DNA of 64,000 nucleotides. Source: Polytrichum commune (taxonomy: Eukaryota; Streptophyta; Polytrichopsida; Polytrichales; Polytrichaceae). The DNA lies in assembly GCA_950295325.1 (NCBI GenBank), contig OX485806.1, forward strand, positions 53,439,169 through 53,503,168, written 5' to 3'. Below the pieces are notes generated by a model. The model saw nothing but the letters and a program-made list of their open reading frames with translations, was not told the origin of the DNA and ran no database searches. This document shows, in pieces, positions 54,468 through 64,000 of this stretch; position 1 is the first letter of the stretch; every line of letters begins with the position of its first letter. The position numbers and the translations under genes were made by a program.

Positions 54468-55896
54468 TGTGAGCCCAAAATTATGCTCACCGGTTTTTTT
54501 TATCCTCAAATCATTAAAAGGTTAGGCTTGGGTATCGTCTTGAAAACTCAGGAAAGGATAAAAAGAGTGAAGTGTTAGATTTGGGGTTTGAGTTGAATTA
54601 GTGTTGATTTGTTTGGTTAGGTGGGGTTTGGATTATGAAACGGGGAAGAACTAGAAATAAGTAGGATTGATTTTAAGAAGTTGAGTAATTAATATCAAGC
54701 TTAAGGGTTTATGGCTCGGCTCAGTGCTTATTTAGGCTTGGTTGCTGTCCATTTAGGGGTAGAAGCTCGTCAAAGCCGGGGATAGGGATTTGGATCCTCG
54801 GATCTAGGTGTGTGGACTCTCAGTTCAACAGAGAGAAGGGGGTGTGTGCGCAGAAGTGGTGTGGTTCGACGGCGGCTGGGAAGACCTCGGCCCAGCAGAG
54901 AGAGGGGACTGCGAGAGGAGGATGGACGATCAGTTAGAGCTATGAGCCGCGGCTTCAGGAAGATTGGAGGAGGGTGCCTTAGGGGGTCAAGAATTACACC
55001 CTTAAGATGATGAGGGGTGGGTTCAGCTGGGAAGGTGGCATTAGTGGCAGCTGGAGGTGTTGTGTGAATTGCAACACTAGTTGAAGGTTCAATTCATTCT
55101 CTTGTTTTTGCCTTTGCTGTTTTGAAAGAGAACTAATCTTAGATTGAGGGGGTAGGCAATGCGGGGAAGCACTCACGACTTAGTGACGACCTGCCAAACA
55201 AAGGGGTGAGGCTCACAACTTGGAGTGAGAGAATGCGGACGCCACTGCAGCCGAGGTGATTGTTGGAGGGAATCCGGGCATTATTCTAGTTAGGTATCGA
55301 GGAGGCGTGTGGGTGTTGTAGTCCGAGGTGCAGGTGGGGAGTCTGTCCCCGGAAATGATCGTTACTTTGGAAATGTGATGCCGCAGTCGCCGAATTTGGA
55401 ACTCCCTCAGTCCTTTTTGTGGGTCAGGTGTCACATTCTGCGGAAGGATCAAAAGGCTGGCGGCACCACGGGGGGGGGGCTCACACGGTGACATTGCTAG
55501 TTGAGATTTTTGGAACGACTAGTGGCGGCTGGCACCTTGAGCCAAGGGGATGATGAGCAACGACAGAGTGCATTTCAGCTCGGTGCGGGAGGCTGGTGGA
55601 CGCTCCTACGCGTGGCCAAGGGGGTGGCAGCCGAGCAAGGGATCCAGCTAGGACGAGCAAGGGATCTGCTGGGAACTCAGAAGCTGAGGCCTAGGTGTAA
55701 GGGGTTGAGCATCAGTTAGTTAGAAGTAAGCTTAGCGGGAATTAGGTGGGAAATTGGGATCTAGTAGCTTGGTACTTAGGTGATTAAGCGGGGTTGAACT
55801 AATGGGTATGGTCAATCCAACTGTGTGATTTGGTGTGGCCGAAATTCATTAGTATATAACAATGGGGATGCCCATTGGATGATTGTGTAGCAATGA
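54468..55896 (+). repeat. Probable family C-related LTR, + orientation (end not defined)
   Basis: TGTGAGCCCAAAATTATGCT at 54,468 matches family C LTR starts. The following 1.4 kb resembles the G-rich 50,610-51,719 stretch in style, with no long gene. GGGGGGCTCACA near 55,474-55,485 is a possible end, but flanking bases do not form a duplication. Confidence 0.4.
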
Positions 55897-56330
55897 TGTG
55901 AGGCCAAACCACCCACCCTTATACGTCGTAGTCCAGGTGAGGGCGTGGGGCTCACATTCATACTCGTCCTAGTTTAATATTTTCAACATCATTCATCCCC
56001 ATTACATCACACATCCATGTTGTCACACCAATTTATTCCATGTCATGAGTACAAGCGTTGACAAACGCTTTTCTCGATTATTGTTCTCTTAACACACCCT
56101 ATCAAAATCCCACACGAGCTCACCCCTAATTCCATAGATAACCAATGATCTAAACCAATCCATCATCTTAAACTTAGTTAGTTAGCCATGATATAATGTA
56201 GTGTGGGCACTACTAAGTCCCATCCTTTGTATAAACCCAATCCCCATTATCATGGCCCTAAGCCCAACTTCCATCCTAAAACCCGCCCCTCAGCACTTAG
56301 GCCCAACCTTATCCTTGAAAACCATTAACT
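55897..56330 (-). repeat. Remnant of family C 3' LTR
   Basis: It matches 61,108-61,550 closely (TGTGAGGCCAAACCACCCAC start). Only the distal part of the LTR is left; the rest was lost with pol. Confidence 0.8.
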
Positions 56331-57444
56331 TCGGCACTCAAGCCTAGGTTATCCTTCTTGCCCTCCTCCTTGGCATCACCTTCATCTTCCGAAGATGTAG
56401 CAATCTTTTGTCTAACCCAACCACCTAACGATCCTATGGAAACCTTGACCCTATTATCCTCCGGGCCATAGGTAATAGATAGTTTGACTCCCCCCCAATC
56501 CACTATGGCATCCGATATTCTCAACCAAGGTCTACCTAACAAAATGGGAAATGTATCCTTGTTAGAATGCATCTTGATGACATGAAAGGTGACTACATAC
56601 TCTTCTCCTCCGGTGCTAATCCTACAATCCTTAATCATTCCCAAATGCACGGCCGGACTTTGATTCGCCATATTGATGATGAAAGGTGACGGACCCGTAA
56701 GACTAAGACCCAACATTTTCATGGTATGCTCCGGTAAGATGTTTAGTCCGCTACCTCCATCCACTAACACATTCGGAACCACCTTGTCCACCACCATAAC
56801 CTCAATCTCGATTGGTTTAACATCCCGTCTTGCTCCTTGCATGTGAACTCTAGCCGCCACCCTAGTCTTAACCTTCCTACTCCTCCTAGTCAACGGCATT
56901 CCTTCCTTGAGAGTCTTTCTAGCCACGGTGAAATCTCCAACAATTGTCCAAAGGTAATATCGGCTTTAAGTGAACTAAGATCGACCCATAAATCATAGCC
57001 ACTCGACTTCTCCACCTTGACATGGCCAAGATCATCGAACTCATCCAATAGAATCCCCGGTCCTTCCCATTCTCCCATCTCACTACCCTCCAAATCATGA
57101 ATGACATTAGGCCTCTTTCTATCATGAAGAATCACATTCTCCTTCTCTAACTCCCTAGTGGTCCTTCTAGCTACTCTAGCTACCCTATCCAATTCGGAAA
57201 GGTTTGGAGCCTCATCCGAAGAATACTCCTCTTGACCCTTTACTCCTACCTCTAATGGGGTCTTCCCTCTCTTAGCTCTAGTGGTTACCGCTAATGCCAG
57301 TGCCTCATGAGTGACCTCATCTCCTAGACTCTTTAACTCATAGGTGATCGCATTAGTGTGTGGAGGCCATTCACCTTGTTCCTCTCCAATCTCCATTTGG
57401 AGAGGAAGGGTGTCATCATGATGTGACTCCACTACACCATCCAT
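56309..57444 (-). pseudogene. Family C gag-protease link and protease
   Basis: The 57,444-56,890 frame is an acidic linker ending 'DITFGQLLEISP', the same words that open the + copy at 46,695. Protease follows at 56,926-56,309, one frame away: 'LVDGGSGLNILPEH', 'MANQSPAVHLGMIKD' and 'LLGRPWLRI'. The active-site Asp is intact. Coding breaks off near 56,330 at the LTR junction, so no RT follows. The protease domain itself has no stop, so it is better kept than its + strand relative. Confidence 0.8.
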
Positions 57445-57486
57445 AAACCTGACATCCTGAGAATTAGACGGACCCGGATCCGTAGG

Positions 57487-60189
57487 AGGAGACTACCGCC
57501 TATTGTCGAAATTTTGTGGACCCCTTTGCCTACCTTGAATCGGAATTTAATCATTCGCCGTTTGCAATCCCGCCGGTGGATGAAAAGTTTGTCTCGTATT
57601 ACCATGGTCGTAATACAAATTCGGTGGCCTAAGCTCATTCGGTGGTCCACCTCGAGGTCTAGCTCCCCTCATGTTGTCCCTCGCTTGTTGTTGTGGATTG
57701 GCCACCAGGTAAATCGCACTAATGATCTTATCTAATTGACGACATTCGTCCGAAGGATGGTTTCCTCCACAATTGCTACAACCATGACCTTGTCCCCGGA
57801 CCAACATTGACCTTGTGCATGCCATTTTCCACAAAATAGATGGAACTCCTTCTTCTCCATGTTTTGACCACTTTGACCTTTAGGAGGAGGTCCCGTATTG
57901 TTACCCTTGTCCATATTGAGGTTGTCTTTGACTTCTTCGGTTTTGTGGAGGTGGACCACCGTTCATTATTTGATCACGGTTTTGTCCACTTCTACAAAAC
58001 TGACGAGTGTGGCCTGGTTGGCCACATTGAACACACCACAACCCCGATGCATGTCTACTCGACTCAACCGGAGGAGGAGGACCCGGTTATTGACTCTTAA
58101 TCATCAAAGACATTTGATCCGTGAGACTCTGCATTTGCTTAATCATGGTTTCTTGAAATCCCAACTGACTAGCTTCCAATCTTTTCTCCACTTCCTCTAG
58201 GTGAGGATCCCTTCTAGGAGCTGGTAATGCCAAAAGTAGTGCCAGTTCCCTAACCGCCAAAAGACGTGGACCCGTGTCAACAATGGCATATGAGACTTGA
58301 CTCTCATACTTGGCCGGCTCTCCCGCCATAATCCTAGGTCGAATAGGAATAAATTGTGGGATCAATTCATCTTCCCTTCTCCACAATCTCTCATGATCTC
58401 TATCCAAGCTCTCCATCTCCCTAGCCGCCCGCTTCGCATCCGCTAATGTTTGAGGATTCCTTTCAAGAACACCTCTAATTGTTCATGACTTAAAGAATCC
58501 TTGAATGAAGAATTGTTCTAGTGTGTCATCACTAAAACAAACCTCCTAATGTAAGCCAAAATATCCTCTTCCCTACCTTGCTTTAATGAAGCCAATGCCC
58601 TCAAAGCCGTGCTTTGACCAACTTCCGACTGGAACTCATTCAAAAACTCCCTTTGCAATTACTCCCATCTTCTAAAATGTCCTTTGGCATGATCTCTATA
58701 CCACTCATAAGCCTCACCCTCTAGGGTAGTAGGAAACCACACCAACCAATATCCCGGGTTGGTCACAAGAGAACTAGCCAACCTCAGTGTCGCGCACCTC
58801 TCTATAAAGAGTGTCCGCAACACCATGGGCAGAAGGGGGACCTCGGAGTGACACCCGGGACTTGTGGCGCCATTGGTAAGAGAGCCCAAGTACTCTTAGT
58901 GTGGGTGAGGGCCCCCGGCGTTGAGAACGCCTCTCGCCCACGGGGACTAAGAGTCATGAGGGTAAGGCTATAAGTTATGAGTAGCTTATGGCGGTGGAAT
59001 TCTAGAATGCTAAGGAACACCTCAATCGGAGGTGCTAGCTAGGAGATATGGCCATTTGAGTGGGGCGCTGTCCCGGGACAGCACCCTGGGACAGCAGTGA
59101 CCTGGGAGTGGTGCCCGGGACTGCCAAGGTTTGAAGAGCCATAACTTCCTCAATACTTGCCGGAATGAGGCAAGTGAGGGGTCCATCGGCATCTACGCAA
59201 AGAGTAGGTGACGATAGAGTGGTCTCTTGGGAGCATCAGACATCATATGTAGAAGTTATGGTGGTCTGAAGCTGCTGGGGGGTTTCTAGCCCCAGCGGCT
59301 AAGGGAAAATGTCCACTTGGCCCCAACCCTTGTAGAGAGACAAAAGGATACTTGATGGTGGGGTAGGGTCCCCGCCCAAAGTCCTAGAGGCTTATATGGG
59401 TGAGGCGGCTTAGCCGACCGACCCCCCCGGAGCATACTTGGCAATGTGCTCCGGGTAGTTGTAGTGTTGTTTTGGCAACACGATGATCAACTTAAGAGTG
59501 GATTTCCATGGATGGAAGTCCACCTTAGCCATTGGCTACCTACTAAGGGGAGAGTCCCGAATGCATGTGTAGGAGGGTTTGGTGACCTAGCCATGAGCTT
59601 GAAGGTCCGCGGTTTTGGGAGCTAACGATGCATGTGCGTGGGATGTGCTGGTTAACGCTCATGGCACTTGCTAGGTTGAAAAGGCGGTCAAGCTAAGTGA
59701 AGGAAAACTAGCAAGGGTTGCGACACTCTCGATGTACCTTTCCATGTGCCTAGAAGGATCCTCATCTTTAGTTCCATAAAACTTAGGGAGGTGGGATGGC
59801 ATATCCACCGCTTGGAAGTTTTGTGGAACCACAATTTGTAGACCTCTCGGCCTAACCAATGCATCAATGGGTGGCATAGGAGGTATGGGTGGCGGATCCG
59901 TCCCATGGTCCGGCTCCATGGTGACCGGTGTGTTCCCTTCTATTTCCCTATCAATGTATATCGGAATCTCTTCCCTAATTGTATAAGTCTCCGATGATGT
60001 CTCACCATTCAACTTAGAGGGAGTTGCATCTTTCTCAAATCGAGCCTCTACTTCTAATGTCTCTAGCAATGGACTAAAAATATGCTCAACATTCAAACAA
60101 CTTTCTAATCTAACATCAACTTCTTCTACAACTTCACTAATTCTAGAAACTCTCCTCCTACGTGTAGATTTGTCTAATCCTAATATCAA
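57487..60189 (-). pseudogene. Family C gag (split by solo LTR)
   Basis: The start at 60,189 leads to 'MPSHLPKFYGTKDEDPSRHMERYIE', shown here only as the segments 'SHLPKFYGTKDED' and 'HMERYIE'. After the solo LTR it continues 'SSLVTNPGYWLVWFPTTL' and 'EWYRDHAKGHF', the core of a retrotransposon gag domain. Then come a frame change near 58,490, 'LEEVEKRLEASQLGFQE', and two CCHC knuckles ('CVQCGQPGHTRQFC' near 58,035; 'CSNCGGNHPSDEC' near 57,765). Stops lie near 58,660, 58,090 and 57,500. It is the minus-strand counterpart of the gag at 23,321 and extends further to the N-terminus. Confidence 0.8.
58788..59725 (+). mobile_element. Solo LTR of the chromovirus family (subfamily A), diverged TSD
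   Basis: A 938-bp LTR in + orientation runs TGTCGCGCACC to GGGTTGCGACA. The flanking 5-mers are CTCAG and CTCTC, three of five matching. On the coding strand gag reads through correctly if one copy of GAGAG is counted, so the duplication was GAGAG and one copy has changed at two positions. Confidence 0.88.
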
Positions 60190-61080
60190 GCTTGGTTTTT
60201 GAGATCAAGTCTTACCTTGCATTCCCCAAAGAATTCATCAACCCTCACTTGACCAAACATACTGCTCACTACCTTCACTCTTTAATGTTATCACTTCTCT
60301 TGGTGTGACTTAAGAATTGAGGAGGTATGGAAGAGAACTTGTAAGCCCACTTAAATGAAAAATCCCAAACAGAGGATAGGCATGTTCATGTCAATTTTTG
60401 GTTGGACTAGAGCATCACCTCTAAAACCTTTCCTCCAACTGACACTCACCACAATACCAATTGTGAGGGGCTAACCTTCGCCATGCACTATGCGGAGGAC
60501 CGAGGCATCATCCTCTTGTCGTCGCACAATAACACAACTAGGAAATTACCCTCTCCAATGGATAACGACAATAATAGTTACAAAAATTATTCCTTAATTA
60601 ATTTAATAAATTCACTTGGAAGAATGCCATAACTTAAGCAATTCGTCCTCTTCTGCAAGTTAGCACTCTTCTCGACCGTAACTCAATGTGACATAACAAC
60701 ATAATTTCTAAAATAACAATCTAATGTAGAGCATCAAATTTAAAATTCCCAAGACTTGGAGACTCACCCCGAAGTGAGTGTCGAAGTCTAATCTTCCTAA
60801 AATTAATTATCCCTCTAAGATTTTAGTGAACTAACAATCATAAGGATATTTTTATGTTTTTAGCAAATCCCCAAAAATATTGAGGACATACCTTAGCCGT
60901 GCTCCTTCCTCGAAACAAAATGCATAACAGAAGTATGCAATTCATCCAAGGCAATAAAGAAAATAAACCAAACTTAGTTAATGACAAAAATCAAAGACTC
61001 TAAGTAAGATACTTACCATGAGCCAATCGCTCCTCCCTTTCTTCCAAGATGTTGCCTCCAAGTCTTGACTCCTAATCCCG
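60190..61080 (-). other. Leader region of the family C element, no gene seen
   Basis: This lies between PBS and gag start on the minus strand. It has no long frame. The part next to the PBS is repeated at 51,720-51,964. Confidence 0.55.
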
Positions 61081-61103
61081 CTTCACTCCCGGCGGACGCA
61101 CCA
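61081..61103 (-). other. Primer binding site, tRNA-Asp-like
   Basis: On the minus strand TGGTGCGTCCGCCGGGAGTG follows the LTR end after four bases. It resembles the TGGCGCCGTTGCCGGGGA tRNA-Asp type of Athila/Tat elements, with several mismatches. Confidence 0.55.
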
Positions 61104-61107
61104 TTTA

Positions 61108-62100
61108 TGTGAGGCCAAACCACCCACCCTTATGGGTCGTAGTCCGGGTGAGGGCGTGGGGCTCACATTCATACTCGTCCTAGTTTAATGTTTTCAACAT
61201 CATTCATCCCCATTACATCACACATTCATGTTGTTACACCAATTTATTCCATGTCATGAGTACAAGCGTTGACAAACATTTTTCTCGATTATTGTTCTCT
61301 TAAATCACCCTATCAAAATCCCACACGAGCTTACCCCTAATTCCACAGATAACCAATGATCTAAACCAATCCACCATCTTAAACTTAGTTAGTTAGCCAT
61401 AATATAATGTAGTGTGGGCACTACTAAGTCCCATCCTTTGTATAAACCCAATCCCCATTATCATGGCCCTAAGCCCAACTTCCATCCTAAAACCCGCTCC
61501 TCGGCACTTAGGCCCAGCCTTATCCTTGAAAACCATCAGCTTCGGCACTCAAGCCTAGCTTATCCTTGAAAACCAGCAATTTCGGCTTCAAGCCCAGCTC
61601 ACTCTTTGAGAACCAGCAACTTCGGCATTCAAGCCGAGCTTACTCCTTGAAAGACTAGCTCTTTCGTCATCCAAGCCTAATTTCGGCATTAGGCCCAGCC
61701 TAATCCTTGAGAACCAGCAACTTCGGCATCAAGCCTAGCTCATCCTTGATAACCAGCAATTTTGGCATTCAAGTCGAGCTTACTCCTTGAAAGACCAGCT
61801 CCTTCGTCATCCAAGCCTAACTTCGGCACTCAGGCCCAGCCTTATCCTTGAAAAACCAGCAACTTCGACATTCAAGCCGAGCTTACTCCTTGAAAGACCA
61901 GCTCCTTCGTCCCCAAGTTCCCTCGCTCTTGAGCCTCTCCCCCTCCACTAACTAGAAAAAAACCACACAAAACCCGAAGAGAACTTAACCCCTCACCCCT
62001 CTCCTACATAATAAAACCTCATCCTATCCACTAAACCCTCACCCCTTAAACCAACACGAACATGTCATAATTCAAACACTTAAACCCAAGGTCTTTCCTG
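61108..62100 (-). repeat. Family C 5' LTR (truncated), with internal tandem repeats
   Basis: In + orientation it starts TGTGAGGCCAAACCACCC. From about 61,520 to 61,915 it holds diverged 40-bp units (CCTTGAAAACCAGCAACTTC and CACTCAAGCC). It is cut at 62,100 where an LTR-B fragment begins, so the element's outer end is lost. Confidence 0.75.
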
Positions 62101-62467
62101 TCGCAACCCTTGCTAGCCTCCCTTGACAATCTTGCCAATTTACATTTCTAGCAAAGGTTACGAGCGCTAACCATTTGCATTCCGCCATGCCAATGGTTAG
62201 CTCCTCCTACCCCGCACCATATAGTTCATAGGAGGGGAGCCAACCCTCCTACTTTAGTTTCGGGACTCACCCCTTAATCGGTAACCAATTCCAAAATGTG
62301 GACTTCCATCCATGGAAGTCCAATCCTATGTTGATCATCGCATTGCCGGAGCAACACTACAACAACCCAAACCATACTAGGCAATTATGGCCTCACATTG
62401 GGCCAATGCCCATAAAGGCCGTGCCGTTCGGCCTCGGGTGGGTGAGGCCACACCACCTCACCCATAT
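62101..62467 (-). repeat. Chromovirus LTR-B fragment
   Basis: It starts TGTCGCAACCCTTGCTAG, the outer end of an LTR-B in reverse orientation, and stops at CACCCATATG, where it joins RNase H sequence of the same family. The joint falls in a short match (ATATG), suggesting microhomology joining. Confidence 0.8.
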
Positions 62468-63893
62468 GTCAAAATTCTTTTAGGACACATTATCCATGTA
62501 GACCTTTGTTTTTGTGCGACCCCAAATAATGTCGCCACATCTTCAAGCAATGCACTACAGCAAAGAAGTTCTTTGTCATGAGTTGGTTGTCTATTTGACA
62601 ACCATTGAGCTTCATGCTCCCATATGCAATGGCCATCCATCTTACACATAATCCACCATTGGCAAAGTCACTCACCCCCGTATGCACTTCAAAAGGTTTG
62701 TCAAGCTCCGCTAACTTGAGCACGGGCGACGAAAAGAACTTGATCTTAAGCTCCCCAAAGACTCGTGACAAACATCATCCCACTTTTGGGATAGCCATTT
62801 CTTTCACAAGGTCGGACAACCATCGAGCTTCATACTCCCATATGCAATGGTCCTCCATCTTGGATCAACATCCGCCAATGGTAAAGTGACTCGAACCCAT
62901 ATGCACCTCAAAAGGTTTGGCAAACTCCGCAAGCTTAAGCGCGGGCGGTAAAGACAACTTGATCCTAAGCTTCCCAATGGCTTAGTGGCACGGCTCATTC
63001 CACTATTGGGATAGCCATTTCTTCCACAAGCCGGACAAGGTGCGACAACCATGGAGCTTAATGTTCTCATAAGCAATGGTCATCCAATTTGGATCAACAT
63101 CCGCCAATGGTAAAGTCCTTCGTTTCCATGTGCACCTCAAAATGATTATGAAAACCCGGAAACTTAACCACATCTTGTGAAGGGAACTTGCTCTTGAGCT
63201 TCCCAAAGGCTTGGTGACAAGGCTCATCCCACTCTTGAGATAGCCATTTCTTCAATAAGTTGAATAAGGTCCTAGCAACCTTAAAACAAATCTAGAATGA
63301 AGTGGTGGTAGTAGTTGGCTAGGCCAACCAATGACCTAAGCCTTTTTTGAATCAAGGGCCAATTGTCCTCTTGGATTGCCTTGACATTCTTCATGTTTGT
63401 CCACCAACTTCCTTTGTCACCATATGCCTCAAGAACTCAATTTCTTCTTGAGCAAAGTTGCAATTCACTCCTTGGCGGTAACATTTTGAGCACCACATTG
63501 ATGAATATATCCTTGTATTTCACAAACATCCCACAAGTATAATTTCGGGGAGGCTCATCTTTCCTAGACTCCACATGAGTTCCTTGGAGTTGCTCCAATT
63601 GAACCACGACCATTATGTTTATCATTTTTCATTTGGTCCATTAAGACCAAATTCAACTTGGATCCTCCTACCATAGGAGGCCTTGTCAATTTGTAGTTCA
63701 ATTCTTTGCCATCATGGCACATCACAAATACACCGCAAGCTCACCGGCTTGCGCCTCACATCTTTCATGTGAATTTCAAAGAAGGTGTCCTCCAAAGTGA
63801 GGGTACCTCATAGTGTAAAATGTCCACAAATTCCAATGTCCCAAATTATAACGTGAAAGACATCGCCATTACCTTATTTTATGGGGTTCACCC
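62468..63893 (-). pseudogene. Chromovirus copy 2: protease-RT-RNase H fragment with tandem array
   Basis: On the minus strand this matches 1,205-3,790 apart from the solo LTR. It shows the same jump from 'KMLPPRSE' to 'EIEFLRHMVTKE' and 'GLANYYHHF', so the RT fingers and palm are missing at the same place. An RT/RNase H array of about three units follows (unit starts near 63,250, 63,010 and 62,790), then 'THDKELL'. Stops are frequent. It ends at the RNase H site 'PKRIL', just short of the point where the MULE entered copy 1. Confidence 0.82.
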
Positions 63894-63895
63894 TT

Positions 63896-64000
63896 AGTGA
63901 ACTAGGAGGTGTGAACTAGGAGTTATGGCCATTTGAGTGGGGCGTTGTCCCGGGACAGCGCCCTGGTACAGCAGTGCCTGGGTGCGATTCCCGGGACTGC
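63896..64000 (+). repeat. Chromovirus LTR fragment at window end
   Basis: The last 105 bp match an internal LTR part (GAGTTATGGCCATTTGAGTG, then GTCCCGGGACAGCGCCCTGG), as at 21,449-21,545. It runs off the window. Confidence 0.8.

Larger units (their letters stand above)
55897..62100 (-). mobile_element. Family C deletion derivative (gag and protease only)
   Basis: On the minus strand, in order: 5' LTR (61,108 upward, truncated at 62,100), PBS, leader, gag, protease, then at once the end of the 3' LTR (55,897-56,330). RT, RNase H and integrase are absent: protease runs directly into the segment that matches the LTR at 61,108-61,550. A solo LTR sits in gag. It could move only with proteins from another copy, if at all. 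Confidence 0.75.

Noticed and set aside
54810-55720. Arginine-rich and glycine-rich frames on both strands
   Set aside because: Compositional by-products of a G-rich LTR-like stretch, without conserved motifs.

Overview
This window is plant nuclear DNA made almost entirely of nested transposable elements. The evidence is GT-AG introns, Ty3/gypsy retrotransposons with plant-type primer binding sites, a Mutator-like element (MULE) with 11-bp target duplications, and hAT elements with 8-bp target duplications. I found no ordinary host gene, rRNA, tRNA or CRISPR. The species cannot be named from the sequence; the deep nesting and the roughly 18-kb retrotransposon suggest a large, repeat-rich land-plant genome.

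Layout. (1) 1-23,319: a decayed Ty3/gypsy element of chromovirus type on the + strand, with 5' LTR end, tRNA-Met-type PBS, broken gag-pol, integrase and truncated 3' LTR. It lacks the catalytic part of reverse transcriptase and carries a tandem array of an RT/RNase H segment. A solo LTR (1,538-2,475), a 14.9-kb MULE (3,786-18,697) and a hAT (21,779-23,294) lie inside it. (2) The MULE carries a SWIM-type transposase gene on the + strand, broken by an LTR remnant and a 941-bp hAT. On the minus strand it carries an intron-rich gene for a protein with a ParB-like region and a permuted DNA-methyltransferase-like fold. An eight-copy repeat array lies beside or inside that gene. (3) 23,321-25,065 and 46,695-51,719: gag and pol remnants of a second gypsy family (here 'family C'), separated by unclassified DNA and a young insertion. 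(4) 27,284-45,181: an almost complete, 17.9-kb Tat/Ogre-like retrotransposon on the minus strand, with near-identical LTRs and a perfect 5-bp target duplication. Its polyprotein holds five consecutive copies of the integrase zinc-binding module, two GPY-like modules and a long extra coding region after integrase. (5) 51,720-62,100: family C LTRs and a minus-strand deletion derivative holding gag and protease, with another solo LTR inside gag. (6) 62,101-64,000: minus-strand fragment of the chromovirus family, with the same RT deletion and the same tandem array as the first copy.

The parts work as mobile-element modules, not as a host pathway. The most unusual items are the methyltransferase-like gene inside the MULE, the five-fold integrase module of the large retrotransposon, and the chromovirus family in which two copies share one RT deletion and one internal array, as expected of a lineage that spread without its own RT. 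Boundaries with exact target duplications (MULE, two hATs, two solo LTRs, the large retrotransposon) are firm. Family names, exon models and functions are inferred by eye.
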